DNA of 64,000 nucleotides from Crocinitomicaceae bacterium (GTDB lineage: Bacteria > Bacteroidota > Bacteroidia > Flavobacteriales_D > Crocinitomicaceae). Made by a program: the position numbers and the translations under genes. Below are positions 1-9,547 of the stretch, piece by piece. Each line of letters begins with the position of its first letter. Position 1 is the first letter of the stretch. Where the stretch lies: NCBI GenBank assembly GCA_018402525.1, contig JAGYIR010000010.1, forward strand, positions 1 to 64,000, given 5' to 3'. A model generated the notes under the pieces. It was given only the letters and a program-made list of their open reading frames with translations, did not search any database and was not told the origin of the DNA.

Positions 1-582
1 AGAGAACTCCAAGCATGGGGTGTATCCATTGCGGACAATGTAGTCAACCTGCTTGATGATCTCCTCCTCAGAGAGTGGTGGGAGATAAGAGAAAGTCTCG
101 AAGAACTTGTTGTCAATTGGGTTCCACACCTGCACGATGTTCATAGATGACTTGTGTCAGTCAGTATCACCAAGACGCAAGTTCATACACAGTCACTTCA
201 CGTCAACAGGATACCCTATCCAGCACGAGGTTCTCACCGCATCCGCGGAGATCACCAGAATGTGTCAGTCAACATAGTCAATAACTATTATTAAACACAT
301 TTTCGCGCTGAGTGTCGACTCGGACACGATCAAATCGATCATCGGGACCGTAGTAGGAAGTTGAAGGCGGCCCTCCTTATCCATCGACTCCCTGGGCATT
401 GATGATTCCCATTGATCTCATGTATTCACGATTAAACAACAATGACTCACCTGGAAGGCATTGGTCTTCTTGGCGGCAACAGTAGCGGCCTTGAAGGAGA
501 CAGCCTTGGAGGCTGGCTTCATGGCAGTGGTGCGAGAAGCAACCACTGGGGCGGAGACGATAGCAGCAGCGATAGCAACCAT
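1..582 (-). CDS. RBCS: Ribulose bisphosphate carboxylase small subunit, chloroplast precursor (partial)
   Basis: Small subunit of Rubisco, imported into the chloroplast where it assembles with the plastid-encoded large subunit to fix CO2. Exon 1 (582 down to 451) encodes a 44-residue Ala/Ser/Lys-rich transit region starting [13 protein letters not shown] 320-nt intron (450 to 131, GTGAG...CAG) follows, and exon 2 runs from 130 off the window edge, starting [19 protein letters not shown] and reaching [15 protein letters not shown], the classic RbcS N-terminus. The intron falls between Q and VW, as in land plants. An oddity is that the residues before VW are Phe-Gln, not the usual Met-Gln or Met-Met of the mature N-terminus. 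The promoter should lie in 583-840, which has an AT-rich stretch about 65 nt upstream of the ATG. The 3' half of the gene is missing. Confidence 0.95.
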
Positions 583-840
583 TTCGATTCTTGAAAATTA
601 AATTGATGACAGGTGCGGGCCAAGCACAAGTTTTTGAATGATTAGTATTTAATGTGAGGGTTGTCCTAGTGTGGCAATGCCGCCTTATCCATCAGAGTAG
701 TGAGCCAGATTGTATTCTGACTTTCTTTTCTTCAATATACCAGGATCGAATGCTTGGTCGTGGTTTCCACTCCCTCTCGTGCGAGTCATGACATTGAGAG
801 AATTCGATTGTGTTCCAACACATTACATGCTAAGATCATC

Positions 841-3800
841 TCATTTTGGTCTAGAATCATTCAGAGTTAGTTTGGATGGTGATAGAAGTGCCCCTGTGCT
901 GGCAGCCATTAGGTTCTTTCTGTCAGTGTTCACTGCATGCATAGGGGGTGGTGGCCCCATTGATCTTGCTGGAGTTGCAAATTTTTTGCGCTCCAGTTGC
1001 TTTAAATGCTGATGCTCATATGGACCCATAGTAGCTCTCCTCTGAGTGGATGGTGATTGCCTCAAACTCCTTGATGGCGTTGCTGGGAGAGATCTTCTCG
1101 GCGTCATTGATGCAGCAGCAGGGAGCATCTCCAGCGTGCGCGGAGAGCGGTCTGGCAGCGGTGGCTTGGGTATTCTAGAAGGTGTAAATCCTGGAGTGCT
1201 GGCAGATGAGCGGGGATGCTCTTTTCTAGGTGTCTGGAACTCTCTCATACCTGTGCAACTACCATTCATGTCCCGCCCGTGAGATCCTGACGACGACCTG
1301 GAACGTTGGTGGCTACAACTATTGCCAGATGTCTTGCTGGTATGAGAGGATGAAGAAGAGAAACTTTTGCTCTCAGAGAGTTGAGCCTCCAATATCTCCC
1401 TTCCACTGATGCCACTTGCAGTTTTTGTCATGGTAGAGTTGCTCCATTCTTTGCTTGTTGATCCTAAACTTTGATTCGACTTTTTTTGAGACACTTCCAT
1501 GTCACCATTTGAATTTGCATTACTGCCGGATGCACCTGAGCGATGGGTTGGTCTGGAACTTGTTGTCCAGCTCTGAGAAGCATCCCATGGTAGGACAGGT
1601 ATGGAAAAGTCATTCGAAGCATCTGCAGCGACGGTATACACAATCGGACCTTTACTTCTCACGGTACCACTGCTAGTGCTTGTTTGGTCGGTACCTTTTG
1701 AGCTCATATTTCCATTCTCAACACAGCCGTCCAGACAGCGAGATCCTTGGAGGGATGTAGCATGGCATGACACCATCGTTTTGTTGGACTTGTCCCATGT
1801 ATTCCCATTTGAGAGTGGCATTGATGCTTTTAAAGAATCGATTGCACTTCTTGCTTGCTGATGAATGCCTTCTGGCTCCTCTACAGGATTGAAACTTGCA
1901 AAACTCCCACCTGATGTGATGGCTGTGCCACAAGAGTTGTGTCTGGACTTTTCGTTTCCATCAGATGTGGAAACGCTTTTCACATTATCTGGGGAAGAAG
2001 CCTTGGAAATCTGAAAATTTTCCAATTGGACACATTGCTCCACAGAAGACCCAAGTAGTTCTCTGAGTGATTTATGAGACACCTCAGAGGATGAAGCAGT
2101 GACCCCTGATCGGGCAGAAGATAATCTCTTCTGTTCTTCGATACAATTTGAACATGTGTTGGATCGTTTCGAGGACATCGATGATTCGCTCGACCTGGTG
2201 GGGACTTTTCTCTCAGGACAAGGGAATGATTGGTTTGCTGTATTTCCCACCGTTGCAACTTCGTTAGACAGTGCGGAGTCCAATTGCAATTTTCTTCGAG
2301 CTCCTGGTACCTTTTTAGCAACATCAGACCTGACCTCTTCAGTATTATACGAACAACCTTTTCCACCCACCGAAACAGTTGTCAAGTTGGATGCAATTTT
2401 TGTACCTCTGTCACCTTGGCGGGGATTCAAATCGCGCATTGCTCCTTCAGAAGTTCCCAAATTCTCTTCAGGCATTTTAGATAAACGTTGCTCCGAGCAT
2501 CGTGGCTGTTCACTGGCTTGAGCTCTTGGGCAGTTCACATTGGCCAGGAAAGGATGGTCTAGTAATGTCGTTGCTGATGGTCGCTCCCTCCAATTGCGAT
2601 TGAAACAAAGATACAGAAAATCTTTGCACTCTGGAGATAGATCCTGAGGGATCAGAGGAGGTCCTTTGGACTTTGCAATGTGGAACATTGCAGATACTTG
2701 TGATCCATACTGACTCCATGGTGGCTTGCCTGTGGCCATCTCAATAACAGTGCAGGCCACACTCCATATGTCCGCCTTTCTTCCATGCCCTGTTTGTGTA
2801 ATTACTTCAGGTGCCATCCAGTACGGAGTTCCCTTGACACTGTTGGCTCCAGAGCCAATCGTCACAAGATCCTCAATCTTCTTTGAAGCTCCAAAGTCAG
2901 CCAGTTTCACCAATCCAGTATTTTCTACCAATATATTAGCACCTTTGATATCCCTATGCATAATTCCATTATTATGGAGGTATTCTAGACCAAGTAGGAT
3001 TTGCTTCGTGTACATCTTGACGACTGGCTCTTTGAATGGTCCAAAGTTTGTTAGCAGAGAAGCTATTGAACCACCAGGAACAAACTCTAAAAAGATGTTG
3101 ATCAACTTTGCATTTCTTTCTGTACCAATATATCTGACAATATTCGGGTGATCAAGAAGTTTGAGGGTGTCCACCTCAGACTCGAGGGACCTGATATGCT
3201 CTGCAATCTTAGCACTGCTTGCTCCACCAGCATGCCCCAAAGATACCTGCTTTACAGCCATCAATCTACCCGTATCATTATCCAGGCCGAGATATACGCT
3301 TCCAAAGGCACCCTGTCCCAGTAAATCGCCGCAAGTCCAGTTCCTGGGAACTTGATCCTTGACACGGGTAGCAGAGTGACCCCCCTCTGCTGAAACGTGC
3401 TTTGAATCCTTTGTTACTACAGCGGCATATGACATTTTACTAGGATCGATTGGCCTCGAGAGGCCACTAGACTTCATCTGAACGACTGCATTCCTCATGG
3501 GAGATGCTGGATGTTTCCTCTGCTGCTTCAAGGGGGATGATACTCTCAAGCTACCATGCTCCTCAATGGGCGCCAGTCCATCAAGATCGTCAGGCAAACA
3601 TCCTGATTTCTCCCCTCTACCCACATACATCCCTATGTCCGCCTGCACACATCATGACCAATTGAGTCACCCAACCCATGTACAATCAGAAATGCTCCCA
3701 CACACACACACACACCGTCGTCGCAGTAACTCCCCCAGAGAGATTCGCCTTGATTCTCTGTCTTTGATCATTTTCATACCCTATGTCGTTCCATTTTGCT

Positions 3801-3868
3801 CTATACTTTTCCTCGGTTTCTCTGCCGTGAACACTCCCCACAGCAGGAGCACTGAAACACTGTCCCAT
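841..3868 (-). CDS. ANP/NPK1-type MAP kinase kinase kinase with acylation-type N-terminus
   Basis: Ser/Thr kinase predicted to phosphorylate a MAPKK; ANP/NPK1 kinases act in cytokinesis and oxidative-stress signalling. Two exons: 3868-3716 (51 codons) and 3642-841, joined in phase 0 across a 73-nt intron whose 5' end is a CA/GT microsatellite. The product is 984 aa. Exon 1 begins MGQCFSAP, a myristoylation (Gly2) plus palmitoylation (Cys4) type start. The kinase domain spans about 152-417: GQGAFG loop at 159-164, Lys182, HRD Asp282, DFG at 300-302, APE at 328-330. The phrases [21 protein letters not shown] and [11 protein letters not shown] are diagnostic of the ANP group. The 560-residue tail is Ser-rich with many SP/TP sites near the end (TPSRIP, SPRT, TPRRS, TPARS, LSPSK), likely proline-directed phosphorylation sites. 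No other intron is needed. Confidence 0.9.
3699..3715. repeat. (CA)n microsatellite at a splice donor
   Basis: About eight CA dinucleotides on the plus strand. On the coding (minus) strand they form the GTGTGTGT start of intron 1 of the ANP-type kinase gene, so length changes here would alter the distance from the 5' splice site. Confidence 0.8.
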
Positions 3869-4426
3869 ACTTGGTGCGCCTATACCTCTTATTATTGTCC
3901 AAATATACTAGTAAATACAACTCGTATTCCCCTTCGTCGATGACAATGATCAATCTGTAGGAAAATTCCACATTCGCAGCAACAAACTATGAACCAAACA
4001 CCATATCGGACAGCAGCAGCATCTGACGGTATTCAGACAGGTATGAAATTACTAAAGTATATCTATGTATGCAGAGAGCACGTGTGTTGTTCAGTGCTAC
4101 GAAGAATGACGATCTACTAACGACGTGTAAACCGACAACGCCTTTCTGGTCCACAACAGATTGCCTATGTCTCTCTACGATTCTTGAGGATAATAGTATA
4201 TATATTCATCTATTTTTAATCGCTTTAGGCGGCATTGTTTGAGAGTCATGTCCTGTCGACGAGGCACCTGGAAATCGGCAATGTCGTTAAGATAATCCCA
4301 CGACAAGCCCTCGGTCCAATGCAATATTTAACCGAGACATATGAAACTGAAGACGTTCAGAGATTTCTTTTGTTTCTGGTACAATAGTGTCGCATGGATA
4401 GCTGCACCAAATGAACATATACTACA
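3869..4426. promoter_or_regulatory. Divergent intergenic region between MAPKKK and DNAJC11-like genes
   Basis: This 558-bp stretch separates two start codons that point away from each other, so it should contain both promoters and 5' UTRs. I see no ORF of coding character, no RNA gene and no clear promoter motif, apart from an AT-rich patch near 4190-4215. Confidence 0.5.
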
Positions 4427-6304
4427 ATGAGATATTCGGAAGAAGAGCAATATGCTCACCACCACAGAACAAAGTTGCCAGGAAGAGGCAGGAACTCTGA
4501 ATTGCAGGAAGAATACCAGGAGGACAGAGACGTCTATTCGCAACAATCAGGGGATGCTTTCGAAGGAGAAGAAGAAAACGAATCTCATATGCATCTGTAT
4601 GCAATATTGGGGGTTGGAAAGGAGGCCACAGGGGAACAGATAAAGAAGGCATACAAAAACTTGGTGAGCACTCTGCACCCAGATAAGATGCATCATCAGG
4701 ACGATGAGGAGCTACGGCAGGCGGCAAAAGAGCATTTCATTCGAATTCAAGAGGCCTATGACATACTGAGCAATCCTGAGACGCGAGATGTGTACGATGT
4801 GTATGGGTTGGAGGGAGTTCGGTCTGGGCTGGAGTTGTCTGTTTTTGATAGTTCCTCAATGACGGAGGAAAAGAAGCGGCGGTGGGAATATTTTCAGAGT
4901 CAGAAGAGGAAACTGGTGGAAGAAGCTATGCTGTCGCAGCAGAAGGGAGTGTATATTTTCAAAACAGATGCATCGTCGCTTTTTACACCGTATGCACCTG
5001 CCAACATTGTATCACGAGTGCCACAGGTGAAAAACGTTTACATGTCCACTGGCATGGATATATCGATTGGATCATCAGCGAAAGATTCAGGGCTATCGGA
5101 TCTTGACCAGGACTCTCTGCATCTAGGCGGTATGGTGACTGTCAGGGATGGGATTGGCGGAGGTTCGTTTGTAGCTGGGTATCATAGATTTTACTCGAAT
5201 GGGGCTCAGGGTGCCATTGAAGGGTCCGTGGGCTTGCAGACCTTGTTAGGATTTCAAGCGTCAATTCCAATGTATTCGGACCAAGATAGTACGATTTTCG
5301 TATCCGGTGGATGTTCATGGAGTCCTGATAGTGGAGTTGCCTTTGATATGGGTACTGCGTGTCAACTGGGTCCACAGACATCAGGGGAGTTTGCATGGAC
5401 CTTATTCCCACAAGATCTTTCCTCAATGGCACTCACAATCAAGCATAAAATAAATTCGACACTTGTCGTTGCTAAAGCCGAGGTAGGAGCAATAACGGGA
5501 TTCACCATCAGACTGATTCATCAGCTAACTGACAGCCTATCTGGTAGACTCTCTTTGAAAGCTGGAACACAGGGGGTTGAATGTGAGGTTGGGGGCAATA
5601 GAAGGCTGTCACAAACATCTCTTACTGGTATGAGTGTCATAACCGGGCTACAGGGAGTTCTATTGAGAGTGAGGTTCCAAACTGGGGGGCACAACTTTGA
5701 ATTTCCCTTCATATTGAGCACCATCCTTGATCCATGGGTTGTTTTATTTGCTCATATTGTCCCACCCTTTGCTGTCACCTTTTGCACACAGTTTCTTATT
5801 TCTCCTATGTATAAGAAACATAGAAGCAAGCTTGCGCACCAGGAAGAGGCTATGCGAATAAAGCAAATGGAGACTGACAAGAAGGAGGCCACATTAGCCC
5901 AGAATGTGATGAAGTCTGTAGCAAATCGTAAAATGGAGAAAGCGATGAGAGAGAATGCGCTTGTAATTTTAAAAGCACTCTATGGAGACTCTAGCCTGAT
6001 TTCTGACATGCAATTTGAAGTGATGGATAGTATTATTCGATCTGGTGGTTTTGAGATCCATGACACAGTGTCAGTGATAGATGTCACAGTTCCTGTGCAA
6101 TACATGTGTGAAAGTGGGAGAGTGAGTTTTCATTCCGGTTATCCTAAAGCAAATTTGTTTGGATTCTTCGACCCTGTTCCAACTGTGCCCAAAATGCTTT
6201 TTGTTTTCTTCAAGTATCAGGGACAGTACATGAAAGCATGTTTGGAAGATAGTGAAGGGGGGATACTCCCTAGCAAAGGGGTCCCATTGGAAGTGACAGC
6301 GTGA
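4427..6304 (+). CDS. DNAJC11/OWL1-type J-domain protein
   Basis: Co-chaperone of the DNAJC11 family: N-terminal J domain, C-terminal DUF3395. Animal DNAJC11 associates with the mitochondrial MICOS/SAM bridge; the Arabidopsis relative OWL1 acts in very-low-fluence light responses. Single exon, 625 aa. The J domain is about residues 55-125 with the HPD motif at 84-86 and a typical helix III ending in LSNPETRDVYD. The middle is beta-rich and Gly-rich. A hydrophobic stretch near 435-455 (VVLFAHIVPPFAVTFCTQFL) is followed by a charged helix (KQMETDKKEATLAQN) and the DUF3395 end. The acidic 50-residue leader before the J domain is unlike a transit peptide. The gene converges on the serine protease gene, with 65 bp between stop codons. 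Confidence 0.92.
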   Translation: MRYSEEEQYAHHHRTKLPGRGRNSELQEEYQEDRDVYSQQSGDAFEGEEENESHMHLYAILGVGKEATGEQIKKAYKNLVSTLHPDKMHHQDDEELRQAAKEHFIRIQEAYDILSNPETRDVYDVYGLEGVRSGLELSVFDSSSMTEEKKRRWEYFQSQKRKLVEEAMLSQQKGVYIFKTDASSLFTPYAPANIVSRVPQVKNVYMSTGMDISIGSSAKDSGLSDLDQDSLHLGGMVTVRDGIGGGSFVAGYHRFYSNGAQGAIEGSVGLQTLLGFQASIPMYSDQDSTIFVSGGCSWSPDSGVAFDMGTACQLGPQTSGEFAWTLFPQDLSSMALTIKHKINSTLVVAKAEVGAITGFTIRLIHQLTDSLSGRLSLKAGTQGVECEVGGNRRLSQTSLTGMSVITGLQGVLLRVRFQTGGHNFEFPFILSTILDPWVVLFAHIVPPFAVTFCTQFLISPMYKKHRSKLAHQEEAMRIKQMETDKKEATLAQNVMKSVANRKMEKAMRENALVILKALYGDSSLISDMQFEVMDSIIRSGGFEIHDTVSVIDVTVPVQYMCESGRVSFHSGYPKANLFGFFDPVPTVPKMLFVFFKYQGQYMKACLEDSEGGILPSKGVPLEVTA

Positions 6305-6369
6305 ATGCTTGATTTGTTTAAACATTTTAGAATAGACATATTTATTGAACAAAACTACTACGCATTCTT

Positions 6370-7846
6370 CTACTTTTTGTCAATCTTCTTCAGGATGGAT
6401 TCAATCCAAGGTTTGAATTTTGCTACATTTGTGTACCCACCTGGAACATTTTTTCGAGCACAGCCCTCCCCGAATGATGTAATGCCGTATAAAACATCAT
6501 CTTTGGCGCTCTTGCCTTTCGATACCAATGGCCCCCCAGAGTCACCTTGACAGGCATCTTTTCCTCCCCGAAGATCCCCAGCGCAAATTACCTCTCTTGT
6601 CAATTTGTATTTCAGTCCATACCCCTTACCTACCTCTTTGTTCAACAACTTCTCGCACGTCTTTCTTGACACGTACTGTACCCCTACCTCGCGCAGGTTG
6701 TTGCTCATATCAACTTCAAATTCGTCTGTTTTGCCATATCCAATAACTTGAAGATTCTTAGGTATCTGTTTGTCAGCTGCAGCATTCATAGATACAAAAC
6801 CGTCAGATACCCTTACAATACGCAATAACACATCTTCATCGAACATACATGATGCTATCTTTGCAAAGGGCCAGTTTTTCACAGGAGAATCCAACTCCAA
6901 AATTCCAATATCACCAGTTGGCTGAAGATTATCCCATGAAGATCCATACATCTTCTCGTAATCAGGATGGTACCATTGTCGCTTGACTCTTCGAGTAATA
7001 TATTTTCGGTTATAGATGTCATCCATTTGCCAATTCAAACTTCCAATTTTAACACCTACAGTGTTATCATCTATGCAATGCCCTGCTGTCAAAACAGCCT
7101 TGGGACTGATGAGGACTCCAGAGCAGAATGGACCCTTGTCATCAAAAAGCCTGCATATCACAAGTAAATACCATAATAATTGTGACCGCTTTCGGGGAAT
7201 TCATTCAAAATTTCAACGTACAGGGCAGTGTATGGGTATCTGTCAATGTCTTTGACACGACTGCCACCAACAATCCTGCTGTAATTTCCTGCTTTGCCAT
7301 CTCCCTCATTCACTGAAGAGGAGCAATTCAAAGATACACCTACTTGCACTAACCGGGACTGTTTCTTGTCTCCTTTTCTATTCTCATCTCCTCCACAAGC
7401 ATCCTCAGGAACAATGATGGGATCAGTCCCTCCAATCCTGAAAACTGCATCATCGCTCTTCTTGCCCGATATGATTGGCAGAGTGTGCCTCGAATTGATT
7501 TCTCCCCTACATTCAGTGACGACGTGTGAGTGCCTTGGAGCAGGAAACATCAAGACGGTATCCAACCACTCGTTCCACCAGTTTCGTGCACCTTCCCCTC
7601 CCTTATCCCCGACCCCGCAACCATTCAAGATGGAACCTTTTTCTCATTCATAATATTTCCTTGCAACTTCAGCGAGTCGATACTACCTGTATCAGCGACG
7701 TGGCCCTCAAGGTACCACGTCAGCGGACCAGACGGCGTGGAAGCACGCCCCCAGAGGCATGACAAGTATGTAATTGGCACGTACTTTACCCCATCTATTT
7801 CATATATAGTGCATATTACTGTAAGAAGTGTGAATAGATAACGCAT
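6370..7846 (-). CDS. Secreted trypsin-like serine protease zymogen (family S1A)
   Basis: Endopeptidase predicted to be secreted and activated by cleavage before IVGG. Three exons: 7846-7687, 7591-7222, 7150-6370. The second junction (GTACGT...GCAG, 71 nt) gives YPYTALLFDDKG, a normal trypsin fold; the first junction (95 nt) fits by phase but its acceptor is purine-rich, so the N-terminus is less sure. Product 436 aa: signal peptide (MRYLFTLLTVICTIYE), a propeptide of about 140 residues ending in Arg159, then IVGG at 160. The triad is His201 (TAGHC), Asp257 (GDIGIL) and Ser381 (GDSGGP). Asp375, six residues before Ser381, sits at the S1 pocket, indicating cleavage after Arg/Lys. S1A proteases are rare in green algae. 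The propeptide matches nothing I know. Confidence 0.88.
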
Positions 7847-8479
7847 AGTGTCGACTTTCACCCACGCTCCTAGGTTCCACCTCAAACGCGTGGAAACCAA
7901 CAGCCACGCGAGATAGCCAATCTACTAGTAGTACAAACGAGTTGCTGTAGAATATCGGATATCGAAATTCTAATTCCTATTTTCCATAACTGCAGCATAT
8001 CAGAAACCCCGTGAAATGATGCATTCATTCGTGTAGGCTACAGATCATGACGTCCTAATTCGCACATGTACATGGCAATGTACCATTTCACGCGGGAACA
8101 TGGAGATGAACCTCCGCGGAGGCCTCTGCCCATGAATAGGTGCCTGAATACTCACTAGTGCCACTCATGAGTGATCACATGTGGACATGTCCATGTACAT
8201 ATATGTATACTTGTAGCTACACTGTACAGCACTACATGTAGTGATGAAGTTTCTGACTGTAGTCAGACCATCATAAAATATGATCCATCCTCTTCCAATC
8301 GCTACTCAATTGAAAATACTACTGTGAATCTTGTATCTATACATTAAATTGTGGGTGGATATGCAGATAGGATAGCCTGTGCGCCTTGTCTATACCAGTG
8401 AGTTGCGCCTGTCATGCAAGTATAATTTATCCGAGGAGCAGACATCTCGATCCTTATACAAGTACAATAGTACATTTAA
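7847..8479. promoter_or_regulatory. Divergent promoter region with clustered short palindromes
   Basis: This 633-bp region lies between the start codons of the protease (minus) and RRP40 (plus) genes. Between about 8111 and 8212 it holds a run of perfect short palindromes: CCTCCGCGGAGG at 8111-8122, ACTCATGAGT at 8163-8172, then TGATCA, CACATGTG, GGACATGTCC, ATGTACAT, ACATATATGT and GTATAC. They may be binding sites for dimeric factors. No gene is visible. Confidence 0.4.
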
Positions 8480-9373
8480 ATGGCACAATCTAGTGGTGTT
8501 CGGGTAGTGCTCCCAGGAGACGTGGTGTTGCCTCAACTTCCCAAGGAAGGGATCATTCAAATGGGCTCTGGCGTATTTGTTTCTGATTCAGGTCCGGATG
8601 GTAGGGAAGTTGTAGCCAACCAAGCAGGAATTGTGAAGGAAGAGCAGGATGGCGACAGTGGACGTACAAGTATATGGGTACTATCTCGACAGAAATTGTA
8701 TTCCCCTTCTGTGGGAGATGCTGTTGTTGGCACAGTCGTGCATCGATACACAGAGCATTATGAAGTCGACATAGATTCTACATACACAGCATTGTTGCCT
8801 ATTCTTGCTTTTGAGAATGCGAGCAAGAGAAATAGGCCAATGCTGAGGGAAGGGGATGTTGTGTATGGGAGGGTTGTCCATGTGGACACGGGCATACCAA
8901 GGTGTATACTACATTGCTCAGATGCTTCTGGGAAATCATCCGGATATGGACCGCTGTACAACAGTTCTCAGACATCGACTAATAAGAGAGGAATGTTGTA
9001 TCGGATTTCAACAATGTATGCGAGAGAAATACTGTTGCAGTCGTCAGCAGCTGGGCAGGATGGTATGGGCATTCTGAACATTTTGGGGACGAGAATTCCG
9101 TTTGAGATTGCGATTGGAATGAATGGATTATTTTGGATAACTTCAAACTCATCAAGCAGTGCTTCCAAACAGTATGTAGAGACGTGCATCCTCGGGACTA
9201 CAATTCAAGCCTGTGAATCTTGCACAAAGCAGGTGGTGGAAGCATTGCAACGAGGTACGCAGCAGGAGAGCGGCAACGAGGTGATAGAGAATAGTTCTTC
9301 GATGTTCGCCAAATTACTTTCAAGACACGTGCTTGGGCAATTCAATGCTCAAGTCAATAGTTGGTCATCATGA
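8480..9373 (+). CDS. RRP40: Exosome complex RNA-binding subunit RRP40
   Basis: Cap subunit of the RNA exosome, which degrades and trims RNA 3'-5' in nucleus and cytoplasm. Single exon, 297 aa, a little longer than usual. The N-terminal domain starts VLPGDVVLPQL and includes MGSGVFVS. The S1 domain (about 75-145) begins YSPSVGDAVVGTVVHR and includes the strand GDVVYGRVVHVD. The KH domain holds the RRP40-specific GMNGLFWI segment (residues 213-220), matching the family's GxNGxxW motif. The Ser/Gly-rich C-terminus is probably disordered. The start is the first in-frame ATG after the divergent promoter. Confidence 0.92.
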   Translation: MAQSSGVRVVLPGDVVLPQLPKEGIIQMGSGVFVSDSGPDGREVVANQAGIVKEEQDGDSGRTSIWVLSRQKLYSPSVGDAVVGTVVHRYTEHYEVDIDSTYTALLPILAFENASKRNRPMLREGDVVYGRVVHVDTGIPRCILHCSDASGKSSGYGPLYNSSQTSTNKRGMLYRISTMYAREILLQSSAAGQDGMGILNILGTRIPFEIAIGMNGLFWITSNSSSSASKQYVETCILGTTIQACESCTKQVVEALQRGTQQESGNEVIENSSSMFAKLLSRHVLGQFNAQVNSWSS

Positions 9374-9547
9374 ACCTGTCATGACACATCATGGGGTAAC
9401 AGGAATACAGACCACGCCATGCATGAGAAGTATACCTATATAGGTGATGGACTCACTTCAGTCTGGATGAAGACCAAACAGTGATTAATGCTATGACATC
9501 TAGGTAATGATTTGGATCTCTTTAAGGATCGACTTAGGGAGTGAAAT

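Noticed and set aside
710-1012. Plus-strand ORF opposite the kinase C-terminus
   Set aside because: Antisense shadow with no domain or start context; several similar antisense frames elsewhere (e.g. 9786-10871, 2099-2521) were dropped for the same reason.
7151-7171. 21-nt intron in the serine protease gene (GTATTT...GCAG)
   Set aside because: Too short, and the phase does not fit. The 71-nt intron with GTACGT donor at 7221 keeps the frame and restores a normal trypsin sequence.
8183-8192. GGACATGTCC as a p53-type half-site
   Set aside because: It fits the consensus but p53 is not expected in green algae; treated only as one of several palindromes.
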